A stretch of DNA of 64,000 bases from Alicyclobacillus kakegawensis NBRC 103104 (GTDB lineage: Bacteria > Bacillota > Bacilli > Alicyclobacillales > Alicyclobacillaceae). A program made the translations under genes and the position numbers. Below the pieces are notes generated by a model. That model did no database searches and was not told the DNA's origin. It saw only the letters and a list, made by a program, of their open reading frames with translations. The stretch's first letter is position 1, and each line of letters starts with the position of its first letter. The stretch is from the NCBI RefSeq assembly GCF_001552655.1, contig NZ_BCRP01000001.1, forward strand, positions 62,001-126,000, written 5' to 3'. Shown piece by piece: positions 8,555-17,215 of this stretch.

Positions 8555-9223
8555 ATGACAAAGGACCAACCCGCGCCGCCGGCCGCAGCGCACACGCCAA
8601 ACCTGGAGAGTGACCCCGTTATGCTGGCTTGGTTCAGCCACGTCTTGGAAGGCGTCTTCCGCATCGGTTACCCGGGCATCGTCCTGGCGCTCATCATCGA
8701 AGGCCTGGGGCTGCCTTTCCCCGGCGACGCCGTGATGGCGTTCTACGGCTTCGCCGCCGCTGACGCCAACTTCCGCTTGGACGGCGTCATCGCATGCAGT
8801 TTTATCGGCTATATGTTCGGATCCGTCATGGCGTATGCGGCCAGCCGCCGCTTTGGCCGCGGGGTGCTCGACAGACTGACCCGGCTGCGCTGGGTTAGCT
8901 TCGGTAGCCTGATGCGCACCTCCCGCCTGATTGACCGCTTTGGCCCGCTTCTGCTCGTCCCCGGCCGCTTTCTCCCCGGCGTCCGTTCGGTCAGCCCGTA
9001 CGTGGCGGGGATAGGCGGCATGGAATTGGAGCCGTTTATGTTTTACACTGGCCTTGGCGCGGCGCTGTGGTGCACCGCCTGGGTCTGCGTCGGCTACTGG
9101 TTCGGCGAGCACCTGGACTGGATTTTGCACATCGCCCAGTCGTCGTTGGCGTACGTCACCGGGTGCGCCCTGGCCATCGGCGCGGCCTATTGGCTGTGGC
9201 ACCGCCGTACCATGAAGTCATGA
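8555..9223 (+). CDS. DedA family membrane protein
   Basis: A 222-residue membrane protein of the DedA/SNARE-associated family, members of which support lipid flipping and envelope homeostasis. The family features are GYPGIVLALIIEGLGLPFPGD near residues 38-58, the basic motif RFGPLLLVPGRFLPGVRSVSPYVAG near 130-155 with conserved arginines, and about five hydrophobic segments. ATG 8555 is used; ATG 8621 with GGAG upstream would remove a Pro-rich 22-residue leader and is also plausible. It is divergent from the amidohydrolase and followed closely by a small DUF1450 gene. Confidence 0.88.
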   Translation: MTKDQPAPPAAAHTPNLESDPVMLAWFSHVLEGVFRIGYPGIVLALIIEGLGLPFPGDAVMAFYGFAAADANFRLDGVIACSFIGYMFGSVMAYAASRRFGRGVLDRLTRLRWVSFGSLMRTSRLIDRFGPLLLVPGRFLPGVRSVSPYVAGIGGMELEPFMFYTGLGAALWCTAWVCVGYWFGEHLDWILHIAQSSLAYVTGCALAIGAAYWLWHRRTMKS

Positions 9224-9250
9224 TGGAACTGGAAAGCGGGAATCGCGACC

Positions 9251-9502
9251 GTGGAAAATCGCAACAGCCAACCCGTCGTCGAAGTCTGCAGTGAAAACCT
9301 CGACCTGGGGTCTGGTGCCGCCTTGACACGCCTGAAGGCCGCCGGCCTGAACCTGCAGGTCCACTACCTCGCCTGCACGGAACAGTGTGAGCTGTGCTCC
9401 CGCCGCCCGTTTCTCTGGCTGGACGACGAATTGGTGGCGGGCCGGGACGCGGCCGACCTCTGGCTGCAATTGACCCGCCGCCTCCCCCCGCTGCGCGGGT
9501 GA
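9251..9502 (+). CDS. DUF1450 family small protein
   Basis: This 83-residue protein has the DUF1450 (YuzB-like) pattern: VEVCSENLDLGSGAALTRLK, then a cysteine cluster CTEQCELC near residues 42-49, then WLDDELVAGRDAADLW. The cysteines could bind metal or an iron-sulfur cluster, but the function of the family is unknown. It begins with GTG 27 bases after the DedA stop, with only a weak ribosome site, so coupling to DedA is possible. Confidence 0.75.
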   Translation: MENRNSQPVVEVCSENLDLGSGAALTRLKAAGLNLQVHYLACTEQCELCSRRPFLWLDDELVAGRDAADLWLQLTRRLPPLRG

Positions 9503-9689
9503 AGCTCCATCCCCCACGCCCCGCAGGGACGCTGGGGCCACTGGAGGCGGTGGGATCGCTTCCTGTGTGTGCCGCAGGAACAGTGAGACGGCTCCCGCTT
9601 GCCCCACCGCAGAGCCTGTCCCCCCGCAGGCGGCCATCGCTGCATTTCCCAAAGTGCGCGACGCTTCGCGCGGAAGGGAGGGGCCAACG

Positions 9690-9917
9690 ATGGCCAACGT
9701 GAACCCACTCTCCACCCGGCTGCAGATTCAAGTGCAGACCGGGACGATGGCGGACGGATCGCCCAAGATTGGCACCTACAGCTTCGCCAACGTGTCGCCC
9801 CAGGCGTCGGATGACGACGTACTGGCGGTGGGCCAGGCACTGGGCGCATTGTTCGCCGAGCCGTTGCTGCAGGTGGTGCGGGTGAACCAGGACGCGCTCT
9901 CCAGCGCCACGGCTTGA
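9690..9917 (+). CDS. DUF1659 family small protein
   Basis: A 75-residue protein with the DUF1659 pattern: STRLQIQVQTGTMADGSPKIGTYSFANVSP then DDDVLAVGQALGALFAEPLLQVVRV. ATG 9690 follows GGGAGGGG; the same frame is open further upstream but without family similarity. DUF1659 and DUF2922 genes commonly occur as a pair in Bacilli, exactly as here. The function is unknown. The 187 bases before it hold nothing I recognise. Confidence 0.8.
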   Translation: MANVNPLSTRLQIQVQTGTMADGSPKIGTYSFANVSPQASDDDVLAVGQALGALFAEPLLQVVRVNQDALSSATA

Positions 9918-9956
9918 CCGGCAGCGCATGGAAGCGAGCGAGGGGGGTGAAGTTTC

Positions 9957-10178
9957 GTGGACAAGAAGGTCGTTTTGCAGCTCATGTTTCGCACCGACCA
10001 GGACAAGACGGTGCGGATTTCCATCCGCAACCCGAAGCAGCCGGTCGATGCGACGGCGGTGACCAACGCCCTGGACCAGGTTGTCCAGCACAGCGCCGCC
10101 TTCGCCTTCAGCCAGGGCAAGATTGTCGCCAAGGCGGGCGCCAACCTGATTGAGACGGACACCACCGCGGTGGTCTGA
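9957..10178 (+). CDS. DUF2922 family small protein
   Basis: A 73-residue protein with the DUF2922 pattern: KVVLQLMFRTDQDKTVRISI, NPKQPVDATAVTNALDQVV and GKIVAKAGANLIETDTTAVV. It starts at GTG 9957 seven bases after AGGGGGGTGA and lies 39 bases after the DUF1659 gene, so the two are probably one transcript. The function is unknown; both are short beta-rich proteins without signal peptides. Confidence 0.8.
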   Translation: MDKKVVLQLMFRTDQDKTVRISIRNPKQPVDATAVTNALDQVVQHSAAFAFSQGKIVAKAGANLIETDTTAVV

Positions 10179-10212
10179 CACACCGCCGTGGGCGAACCCG
10201 GCACGCTAGCTT

Positions 10213-10252
10213 GCAGCCGCCCCCGCCCGACTTGGCCGGGGGCGATGGCTGC
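10213..10252. terminator. GC-rich hairpin between convergent genes
   Basis: Arms GCAGCC/GGCTGC enclose GCCCCCG/CGGGGGC around an 11-base loop, between the DUF2922 gene and the convergent WYL regulator. No T-tract follows on either strand, so termination would be inefficient or Rho-dependent. Confidence 0.45.
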
Positions 10253-10256
10253 CGCA

Positions 10257-11000
10257 TCAGGTGGATGGAGGCACCGCGCGATACTGAGACCTCCTTGCGT
10301 CAAATGCGGCGACCCATTTTTCCCAGAAGGTTTGCAGGTCGAAACCGCCCGGCCGCTGGAAACGTGTCTCGGTCAGCCGGACGGTTTCAATACGTGATAT
10401 GCGATACGCATGAATCCCTTTGACCGTGGAATCAACCGCAGGTCCCACCATGAACCAGATGCCGGCTTTGCATACAAGTCCATACGGCTGGACGGTCAAT
10501 TGCACGGTGTCGCCGTGTGCCGGGTGATAGATGATCTCCACTTGTCGTTCGGTCCAAACGGCTTGCTGCACGACCCTCACAAACTCTGTTTGTCGGGAGT
10601 CTCTGGACCACGCCACCGAATCGAGATATATTCTCCCCTGTATCCACTTGGCTTCCGCCTGCTTGTGCTCTGGCAATGCGTGCAATAACTTTATGAAGGC
10701 CGTCTGCAGCGCCTGGTCAATGCCAAGCTCCTGCAACGAGCCTTTCGAAAGACTGGTGAACAGCGCCTGGACTTCCGCTGTCGTCAAGCCGTCAATTTGG
10801 GTTTGGAATGATTCGGACAATGTGAATCCGCCACCGACACCGGGGGCAGAAAATATTGGCACGCCCATGCCACTCAGGGCGTCAATATCCCGGTAAATGG
10901 TCCGTTCCGATACTTCAAACCGGCGCGCCATCTCCCTTGCTGTCAATCTGCCTTCAGTCCGCAAGCTCATGATGATGCCCAGGAGTCTATCCGCCCTCAT
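10257..11000 (-). CDS. HTH and WYL domain transcriptional regulator (YafY type)
   Basis: This 247-residue protein begins with a DeoR-like helix-turn-helix (LTAREMARRFEVSERTIYRDIDALSGMGVPIFSAPGVGGGF, residues about 18-58) and continues into a WYL-type sensor domain in which the segment VQLTVQPYGLVCKAGIWFMVG holds the family core. WYL regulators sense nucleotides or other ligands and often control a divergent neighbour. ATG 11000 has GGAG eight bases upstream. It is divergent from the MFS gene; the 125-base spacer contains a TGACA-N5-TGTCA repeat that may be its operator. Confidence 0.88.
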   Translation of the reverse strand: MRADRLLGIIMSLRTEGRLTAREMARRFEVSERTIYRDIDALSGMGVPIFSAPGVGGGFTLSESFQTQIDGLTTAEVQALFTSLSKGSLQELGIDQALQTAFIKLLHALPEHKQAEAKWIQGRIYLDSVAWSRDSRQTEFVRVVQQAVWTERQVEIIYHPAHGDTVQLTVQPYGLVCKAGIWFMVGPAVDSTVKGIHAYRISRIETVRLTETRFQRPGGFDLQTFWEKWVAAFDARRSQYRAVPPST

Positions 11001-11047
11001 TCACATTCTCCCCATTCCGAATCGTGCCTGATCCTATTTTCAATTCC

Positions 11048-11062
11048 TGACACAGGATGTCA
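11048..11062. promoter_or_regulatory. Inverted repeat, candidate operator between WYL regulator and MFS gene
   Basis: TGACA-CAGGA-TGTCA is a perfect 5+5+5 inverted repeat in the divergent spacer, 48 bases from the regulator start and 64 bases before the chosen transporter start. Position and symmetry suggest regulator binding; this is inference. Confidence 0.4.
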
Positions 11063-11125
11063 ACGATTGCGTGCTACATTGATGCATATCATCTTCAAGT
11101 CTCTTTACCTCCGGGAGGGCTGCGA

Positions 11126-12616
11126 TTGAAGGCGGTGTGGGGGCGTCTGGGGCCGCACAAGGCGGTACGGATGCTACAGATTGCAGCGTTGCTGCGCAAT
11201 ATCTGTCAAGGAATAGCTGTTGTTGACGTCAGTCTCTACCTGAAATCCCTTGGCTGGAACGGGGCCGCCATCGGCGGTTTGCTGGCGCTATCCGGAATCG
11301 TGCGCAGCCTGTTCACGGTATTTGCCGGCGAAATCAATCAGCGGCTCGGCCCCAAGCGCTTCGTGATGTTGTTTGAAGTGATTGCCGCAGCGGCAGCACT
11401 GATGATGACGTTGTCAGCGAATCCTATCGTTATCTGCCTCGCTGTCAGCACTGCTGGATTCGGACGCGGACACAGTGGCTCGGGAGGGCCCATAACCCCG
11501 ATTGAACGTGGTTGGTTGGGCGCCTATGCGTTGCGCCGTGACAAGTCATTCGCCAACTATGTTTTTGGCATCCATGCCGCGTTAGGCTATCTGGGGATGG
11601 GCGTCGGCTCGGCCGCCGCCGCATTTCCGTCGCTTTGCCAGGGTATATTGCCGGGCGCCTTGGCGTACCGTCCACTGTTCGCATTGATGTCCGGCTTGGC
11701 GTTGGCATGCACATTGGTCATCGCGAATGCTCCCGGCGGTAGTCGAAAACCTTCCCGACAGGCAGCACGGACCTCACCAGATGGCCACGAACAGTCTGTT
11801 CGGAATCACCAAACCGATACCCAGGCTGTCTGGGCTGCGCTCTGCTTCATCATGCTGATGACTGCGCTGGTGACCGTCACTACGGCGGAGTGGAACCACT
11901 GGTTTCCGAATGCCGCCAGGATACGCCCGTTGGTCCCATTGACAGTTGTGATTGTGATTTTTTGCGCGAAGTTGGTGGTAGATAAAATACGGCACTCGAA
12001 ACACGAGGCCCGACGGCGCGTGGCACACGCTTCGGTCACACTTGCGCAGACATCGGCACCAGGGAGAACGCAGGCTCTGGCGCAGCTGGCCAATGTCATG
12101 AACGGAGCAGCCGTCGCGCTGGCCAGCACGATGACCTCCTACTGGTTTTCAGTCCGGTTTGACGCCCCTGAAGCACTCATCGGACTGGTGGTATCCGCAT
12201 CGTACATCGCCACCGGGATGGTGGCGATGGCCACTGTGCGCCTGGCGGATCGTTTTGGCCCGGTTCAAGTGATGGTGTACATGCAATTGTGCGGCATCTT
12301 GTTTGTGCTGGCTTTGCCTTGGGCGCCATGGTTCTGGTTGGCGGCCGTTTTGAACATCGGCTGCATGGCTTTGAACCTTGGCAGCCGCGGCAGCCGTTCG
12401 GCCATCGCGGCCGCAGGCACGCGCGGCCAGCGTTCCTGGCAGCGGAAAGTCAGCATGATGATTGTCCTGAGTCTGACGACAGGCGCCTGGCCGAGCGCTT
12501 TTGGTCGGATGCTGGAGGAAGGCGAGTATGTGCTGCCGTTTTGCGTTGCCGCTTCAGCCCAACTCTTCTCGACGCTGTGGTTCCGTGCTGTCTATCGACG
12601 CACGCCAAATTCGTAG
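11126..12616 (+). CDS. Major facilitator superfamily transporter
   Basis: A membrane protein of 496 residues with about twelve hydrophobic segments in two halves separated by a charged cytoplasmic loop (about residues 210-260, rich in Arg, Ser and Gln). The loop after TM2 reads AGEINQRLGPKRFVML and the equivalent in the second half VRLADRFGPVQVMVY, both MFS motif A variants. TTG 11126 follows GGGAGGG at good spacing; ATG 11057 lacks a ribosome site. The substrate is not evident. The divergent WYL regulator probably controls it. Confidence 0.78.
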   Translation: MKAVWGRLGPHKAVRMLQIAALLRNICQGIAVVDVSLYLKSLGWNGAAIGGLLALSGIVRSLFTVFAGEINQRLGPKRFVMLFEVIAAAAALMMTLSANPIVICLAVSTAGFGRGHSGSGGPITPIERGWLGAYALRRDKSFANYVFGIHAALGYLGMGVGSAAAAFPSLCQGILPGALAYRPLFALMSGLALACTLVIANAPGGSRKPSRQAARTSPDGHEQSVRNHQTDTQAVWAALCFIMLMTALVTVTTAEWNHWFPNAARIRPLVPLTVVIVIFCAKLVVDKIRHSKHEARRRVAHASVTLAQTSAPGRTQALAQLANVMNGAAVALASTMTSYWFSVRFDAPEALIGLVVSASYIATGMVAMATVRLADRFGPVQVMVYMQLCGILFVLALPWAPWFWLAAVLNIGCMALNLGSRGSRSAIAAAGTRGQRSWQRKVSMMIVLSLTTGAWPSAFGRMLEEGEYVLPFCVAASAQLFSTLWFRAVYRRTPNS

Positions 12617-12647
12617 GGTTCCCCCTCCCCCGGCAGGACGGCGTCTT

Positions 12648-12667
12648 CGGCCCCGGCACGGGGGCCG
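12648..12667 (+). terminator. Hairpin after the MFS gene
   Basis: CGGCCCC and GGGGCCG form a short GC-rich stem with a six-base loop 31 bases after the MFS stop. It is followed by CCCGTTTGTTA, a weak T-rich stretch. A weak intrinsic terminator is plausible. Confidence 0.4.
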
Positions 12668-12761
12668 CCCGTTTGTTATCATGTGCTTGTGCTGAGTTTT
12701 TGCATTTTTCGAGCCTCAACCCCGATTGGCCAAGCGCCACGCGCAGAGGAGGGGGGCAGAT

Positions 12762-13886
12762 ATGGGTAAACGTTGGTTCAAACATGGAAAATGGCCGCGG
12801 TGGATGGTGTGGCTGCATTCGTACACTATCATTTCCTTTGTCCTGTTGATGCTGACCGGTGTGGCCCTGTATGCACCCGGTGTGCACAGCATGCTTATCC
12901 CTTATCTAAGGATACTCTACTATGTTCACATTGGGCTCGGCATTGTCTTCGGCATAACGCTGCTGGTACCGCTGTTGGTACGCCTGCCCATCCGGAAACT
13001 CATTCGCCGTTTGGATTGGCTGTTCCCGCTCGTGTTCGGTGCCATGGTTGTAGCCACAGGGGTCCTCCTCTGGCTGGTGGCCGTGTTTCCAACGACATGG
13101 CGCAGTCGGGCTTTCACCTGGCATGGATGGCTGTCCTACGCACTGTCCGCATGGCTGATCATCCATGCCGTCTACAAAGCGTTTGCTTATCAGCCGAAAA
13201 AGGAGGGGATAAACGCCCAGGTCAACCCCACCCGGAGAATGTTCTTGCGCTGGTTGGGCACCGGAATCGCCGGCGCCGCCGTCTTGACCGTGATTGATCC
13301 GGTGGGGACACTCAAGCGCTCGTTCGCCTCCCTGGGCACAGAGCAGAAAAACGACGGCAACGCGGCTGACTTTGGCGCCTATTACACGGTGACAAACGGA
13401 TACCCCACTCTGGACCTTGCCCGCTACCGCCTGACCGTGAACGGTTTGGTGGCCAATCCGGTGACACTCAAATGGAGCGATGTCATGAGCCTGGCTGCCC
13501 AGCAGGAAAAGACAGACTTCCACTGTGTGACAGGTTGGAGCGTGGCGAACGTGCGCTGGCATGGCATATCCATGCAAACTCTCGTGGACTTGGTGAAGCC
13601 GTCGCGGCAAGCAAAGTATGTGCACTTTTACTCGTTTGACGGGGTGTATACAGAGTCGCTCTCCTTGCCGGAAGCGCTGGATCCGACCGTTCTTTTGGCC
13701 TACAGGCTGAACGGCCAGCCCCTGCGTCAAGAGCAAGGATTCCCGTTGCGCCTGGTCGTTCCCAAGATGTACGGATATAAATCCATCAAATGGGTCAATC
13801 GGATAGAATTCGCCGACAAACCTCTGGTCGGTTATTGGGAGGCGCGGGGATACCCAAACGAGGCCTACGTGGGCCGCGGCATTTAG
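12762..13886 (+). CDS. Cytochrome b-like membrane domain fused to a sulfite-oxidase-type molybdopterin domain
   Basis: A 374-residue two-part protein. Residues 1-145 have four membrane helices with histidines at 19, 56, 121 and 135, suitable as b-heme ligands. Residues 157-178 read NPTRRMFLRWLGTGIAGAAV, a twin-arginine motif followed by a weakly hydrophobic fifth helix. Residues 200-374 are an oxidoreductase molybdopterin-binding domain with the Mo-ligating cysteine in FHCVTGWSV (Cys255) and the end VPKMYGYKSIKWVNRIEF. The pair resembles MsrQ and MsrP joined in one chain, so it may reduce an extracytoplasmic substrate with electrons from the membrane; the substrate is unknown. ATG 12762 follows GAGGAGGGGGG; an upstream ATG at 12726 is less likely. 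A strong terminator follows. Confidence 0.85.
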   Translation: MGKRWFKHGKWPRWMVWLHSYTIISFVLLMLTGVALYAPGVHSMLIPYLRILYYVHIGLGIVFGITLLVPLLVRLPIRKLIRRLDWLFPLVFGAMVVATGVLLWLVAVFPTTWRSRAFTWHGWLSYALSAWLIIHAVYKAFAYQPKKEGINAQVNPTRRMFLRWLGTGIAGAAVLTVIDPVGTLKRSFASLGTEQKNDGNAADFGAYYTVTNGYPTLDLARYRLTVNGLVANPVTLKWSDVMSLAAQQEKTDFHCVTGWSVANVRWHGISMQTLVDLVKPSRQAKYVHFYSFDGVYTESLSLPEALDPTVLLAYRLNGQPLRQEQGFPLRLVVPKMYGYKSIKWVNRIEFADKPLVGYWEARGYPNEAYVGRGI

Positions 13887-13926
13887 GCCAGCCCCATCGG
13901 CGGATGAGGCTGGTCACCGCCTTTTT
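13886..13926 (+). terminator. Rho-independent terminator after the molybdopterin gene
   Basis: A 13-bp stem (13886-13898 with 13903-13915, one mismatch and one G-T pair, GGCG loop) begins at the stop codon and is followed by a T5 run at 13922-13926. Confidence 0.75.
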
Positions 13927-13928
13927 GT

Positions 13929-13957
13929 CCCTTACGCCAACTTCCCTTACGCCAACT
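13929..13957. repeat. Short tandem duplication of a 15-mer
   Basis: CCCTTACGCCAACT occurs at 13929-13942 and again at 13944-13957, separated by one base. It lies between the terminator and the permease stop; it is probably a replication slippage product. Confidence 0.6.
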
Positions 13958-13971
13958 GTCACTGCAGGTGT

Positions 13972-15393
13972 TCAAGCGGCTCCGCCTGGACGCGCGGAAC
14001 CGATACCCCCGCGCGACATGCGCGGCCGATAAAACAGGTAGTAGCAGACCATGATGACGACCATAATCGGCACACCCGCGTAAATCGCGATGCGTTGGTC
14101 CGGGATGAAGATGAGGCTGACGGCAATCGCCAGGTTCAGCACCACCCCGGCGATGGGCAGCCACGGATAGAACGGCGTGCGGTACGCGAGGTCACGCACG
14201 TCTCCGCCCTGGCGCACGTACTGCCGGCGAAACCCGATTTGCGCCATGCAGATAATCGCCCAGTCCACCACCGCCACCAGACCGATGCCCGAGACAATCC
14301 ACAAATACAGCGTGTTCGGAGAAACCTGATACAGCCAAAGCGAGAGCGTGCCAATCAGCAGAGTGACCAACACCGACCAAACCGGCACCTTCGCCCGGCT
14401 GAGGTTGGTCAAAAAGCGCGGCGCCATCCCGTCCAACGCCATCGACCAGAGCAGACGCGAGGACGCGTATGTCCAGGATGATCCGGCCGACAACGCGGAC
14501 GTGATGACGATGATGTCCATGACCAGGCGCGCGTACGGAATGCCCGCCACCTGGAAGATAGTCGCAAACGGGCTGTCGTTGACGCCTGCCTTCTGCCACG
14601 GGATGATTCCCACCAGGACAATCATCGACGCCACATAAAACAAGAGGGTGCGCACGCTCGTGCTGCGGATGGCGCGCGGCACCGATTTCGCCGGGTCTTT
14701 GCTCTCCCCCGCGGCGATGCCGATAAGCTCCGTGCCACTGTAGGCAAAACACACCGGCACCAGCGCCATCGCCACCGCTCCCAGGCCGTGTGGAAACAAT
14801 CCGCCTTGGCCCACGTAGTTCTTGGCCCCTATCGGCGCATGCCCGGTCAGGCCGAAGATGGCGCCCAGTCCTACAATGCAAGCCGCCACAATGCCAATCA
14901 CCTTCACACTGGCAAACCAAAACTCCGACTCCCCATACACCCCGACGGCGGTCACGTTCAGCGCCAGGTAGATGACCGCAAACAGCGCGTACCAGGCCCA
15001 CAACGGCACACCCGGCAGGTAGTGGTGGATGATGATGGTGGCCGCTATCCACTCGCCGCCGATGGTGAACGCCCCGTTCAGCCAGTACAGCCAGGCGCTC
15101 AGAAACCCCACAGAGGGGCCGATGAACTCCTGCGCGTACGTCTTGAACGATCCGGCCACCGGCATGGCGGTGGCCAACTCCCCGAGGCACATCATGACGA
15201 TGGATACAATGATGCCGCCGATGACGTACGCCAGGACCGCGCCCCCGGGCCCCGCCTGGTTGACCGTGTAGCCGGAACTGAGAAACAGGCCCGTGCCAAT
15301 GACGCCGCCAATCGAGATCATGAACATGTGACGGCCCTGCATGCCGCGTCGCAGCTGCGATTCCTTTTCGACGATGTTCTCCAGTTGCTGCAC
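13972..15393 (-). CDS. Amino acid permease, APC/AAT family, likely arginine/ornithine
   Basis: A 473-residue permease with about twelve helices. The N-terminus has the AAT family motif HMFMISIGGVIGTGLFLSSG; PVAGSFKTYAQEFIGPSVGF and CFAYSGTELIGIAAGESKDP are further family motifs. GTG 15393 is seven bases after GGAGG. A consensus sigma-54 promoter and a TGCAAA-N5-TTTGCA element lie upstream, so it belongs to the RocR-type regulon and probably takes up arginine or ornithine, like RocE. Substrate assignment is inferred from regulation and neighbours. Confidence 0.85.
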   Translation of the reverse strand: MQQLENIVEKESQLRRGMQGRHMFMISIGGVIGTGLFLSSGYTVNQAGPGGAVLAYVIGGIIVSIVMMCLGELATAMPVAGSFKTYAQEFIGPSVGFLSAWLYWLNGAFTIGGEWIAATIIIHHYLPGVPLWAWYALFAVIYLALNVTAVGVYGESEFWFASVKVIGIVAACIVGLGAIFGLTGHAPIGAKNYVGQGGLFPHGLGAVAMALVPVCFAYSGTELIGIAAGESKDPAKSVPRAIRSTSVRTLLFYVASMIVLVGIIPWQKAGVNDSPFATIFQVAGIPYARLVMDIIVITSALSAGSSWTYASSRLLWSMALDGMAPRFLTNLSRAKVPVWSVLVTLLIGTLSLWLYQVSPNTLYLWIVSGIGLVAVVDWAIICMAQIGFRRQYVRQGGDVRDLAYRTPFYPWLPIAGVVLNLAIAVSLIFIPDQRIAIYAGVPIMVVIMVCYYLFYRPRMSRGGIGSARPGGAA

Positions 15394-15471
15394 AAGTATC
15401 CTCCTTCAGAATCTTAGGTAGCGCTTTCACAGGCCGCCACGGCGGTAAGGTGATTCTACACGATTTTCTTT

Positions 15472-15487
15472 AGCAAATCTTGTGCCA
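15472..15487 (-). promoter_or_regulatory. Sigma-54 (-24/-12) promoter of the permease
   Basis: On the minus strand TGGCACA-AGAT-TTGCT matches the TGGCACG-N4-TTGCW consensus at all but one position, with correct GG-N10-GC spacing. It lies about 80 bases upstream of the permease start and next to a sigma-54 activator gene. Confidence 0.85.
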
Positions 15488-15532
15488 AAACTTGCATGCC
15501 GTGGACCGGCGCGAAATCTGCAGGTCCGCACT

Positions 15533-15566
15533 GAATTTGCCTGCAAATTCCCTTTGCATCTGCAAA
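15533..15566. promoter_or_regulatory. Activator-binding palindromes upstream of the permease promoter
   Basis: GAATTTGCCTGCAAATTC (15533-15550) is a perfect palindrome. Overlapping it, TGCAAA-TTCCC-TTTGCA (15542-15558) has the same geometry as the element upstream of rocA, and TTTGCA-TC-TGCAAA (15553-15566) is a further symmetric copy. They lie about 55-80 bases upstream of the -24 box, where an enhancer site for a RocR-like activator is expected. Confidence 0.75.
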
Positions 15567-15634
15567 ACTCGCTGGCACCGCGCTCCATCGCCAGGCTCGC
15601 GCAAAGCCATTCTCCGCGCTTCTGCCCATCCCCC

Positions 15635-17215
15635 TCATCCCCGATACCGCTCCGGCGCGATGCCCAGCTTGCGCAGCCAATACTGCAGATTCTGGCGGCT
15701 GAGCCCCAACTCCCGCGCGGTGGCGGATACGTTCCCCTGGTTGCGGGCCAGCGCCTGCTCAAACACCTGGCGCTGAGCCGCCTCCAACCGCGCCTTCAAG
15801 GAACTCGCCGCACCCGCGGACCCAGACCGCGCCTTTGCCGCCTGCATCCCCCCGGCACTGGACTCGTTCGCCGCCCCGACCGGCGAGGCAGGTTGGACCG
15901 CGGGCCCCACAAGCGGGGCGGGATGGACGCCGGACCCTACAGGCGGGACAGAACCGGCCGCCGGGTACGGATGGGGCGCTCGATGCCTACCGCCATCCTG
16001 GGTTGCGCTCTCCAGGCGCCGGCGCATGGGAAAAGGCAGGTGCGCAAACCCAATCACGCGCTCCTCTTGCACCAGGTTCATCGCGCCCTCGATGGTGTGC
16101 TCCAGCTCACGCACGTTCCCGGGCCAGGTGTAGTGGAGAAACGCCTGCATCAGGCTGGCCTCCAAACGCTCGACGCGCAGACCAAACCGTTCATTGTACT
16201 TGGCGATGAACGTGTCCACCAGGCGCGGAATGTCCTCCACGCGCTCGCGTAGCGGCGGGAGAAACAAGGTCACCACGCTCAGGCGATAATACAGGTCGTT
16301 GCGCAGGTGGCCCGCGCGAATAGCGTCGAGCGGGTCTTCATTGATGGCCGCGAGGATGCGCACATCAATCGGCCTGTCCTGCAGCTCCCCCACACGGCGG
16401 ACGGTCCGCTCCTGCAGCACACGCAACAACTTCGCCTGCAGCTGCGGGCTGAGCGAGTTCAACTCATCGAGCAAGAGCGTGCCCCCGTCCGCCTGTTCCA
16501 GCAGCCCCGGACGGTTGATGGCCCCCGTGAACGCGCCGCGCGCCGTCCCGAACAAGAGGCCTTCCATCAGCGATTCGGGCAGGGCCGCGCAGTTCTGGGA
16601 GACAAACGGCCCCTTGGCCCGCCGGCTGGCGGCGTGCAGGCTCTGCGCAAACAGCTCCTTGCCGGTGCCGGTCTCGCCCACAATCAACACCGACGAATCG
16701 GTCCGCGCCGCGCGCCGCGCCTGCTCCAGCACGTCCGCCATGGCGCGGCTGGTCCCGACAATGCTGTCGAACGTGTAGCGCACCCCCGATTTAGCCATGA
16801 TGTGCTTTTGCAGGCGCTCAACCCGGGTGACATCGCGAGCAATCTCGACCGCCCCCAACACCCGGTCCTCAGCAAGAATGGGGTACGTATGGTTAACCGT
16901 GGTGATGGCCACCCCGCGGTTGTTGAAATACGTCTGTTTCACACTTTCGCTGGCGCGGCGGAGGCGGATGGCCTGAAGCAGGGTGCTGCCCGACGCATCC
17001 GGGAAGGTGAACACGTCCTCAATGCTGCGGCCGAGCACATCCTGGGGCCGCATCGCTTCAATGTCGGCCATTTTCTGGTTGTAATAGACCGTCACCCCGT
17101 CCGCGTCGACCACGTGCACCCCTTCCTCAAGCGCGTCCAGCACCGCCTCCAGCAGCTGCAGGCGCTGCTTTGCGGCGCCGTCGTCTCCTGCGCCCAATGG
17201 GCCATGGCCCGGCAT
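15635..17215 (-). CDS. rocR: Sigma-54-dependent transcriptional activator, RocR-like
   Basis: A 526-residue enhancer-binding protein. An N-terminal PAS domain ([21 protein letters not shown] onwards, to about residue 120) is followed by an AAA+ domain with Walker [13 protein letters not shown] and the sigma-54 contact loop GAFTGA. The C-terminus is a Fis-type helix-turn-helix ([28 protein letters not shown]). Between AAA+ and HTH lies a low-complexity Pro/Val/Gly linker with repeated xPVG or xLVG units. ATG 17215 follows GAAGGGGG; ATG 17236 has a weak site. It sits between a permease and a divergent roc operon, both with sigma-54 promoters, so it very likely activates arginine/ornithine catabolism in response to an amino acid bound by the PAS domain. 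Confidence 0.9.
   Translation of the reverse strand: MPGHGPLGAGDDGAAKQRLQLLEAVLDALEEGVHVVDADGVTVYYNQKMADIEAMRPQDVLGRSIEDVFTFPDASGSTLLQAIRLRRASESVKQTYFNNRGVAITTVNHTYPILAEDRVLGAVEIARDVTRVERLQKHIMAKSGVRYTFDSIVGTSRAMADVLEQARRAARTDSSVLIVGETGTGKELFAQSLHAASRRAKGPFVSQNCAALPESLMEGLLFGTARGAFTGAINRPGLLEQADGGTLLLDELNSLSPQLQAKLLRVLQERTVRRVGELQDRPIDVRILAAINEDPLDAIRAGHLRNDLYYRLSVVTLFLPPLRERVEDIPRLVDTFIAKYNERFGLRVERLEASLMQAFLHYTWPGNVRELEHTIEGAMNLVQEERVIGFAHLPFPMRRRLESATQDGGRHRAPHPYPAAGSVPPVGSGVHPAPLVGPAVQPASPVGAANESSAGGMQAAKARSGSAGAASSLKARLEAAQRQVFEQALARNQGNVSATARELGLSRQNLQYWLRKLGIAPERYRG

Noticed and set aside
12726-12849. An alternative reading of the region before the molybdopterin gene as a separate short gene
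   Set aside because: The frame ends in the start region of a gene with a clear ribosome site and has no family similarity.
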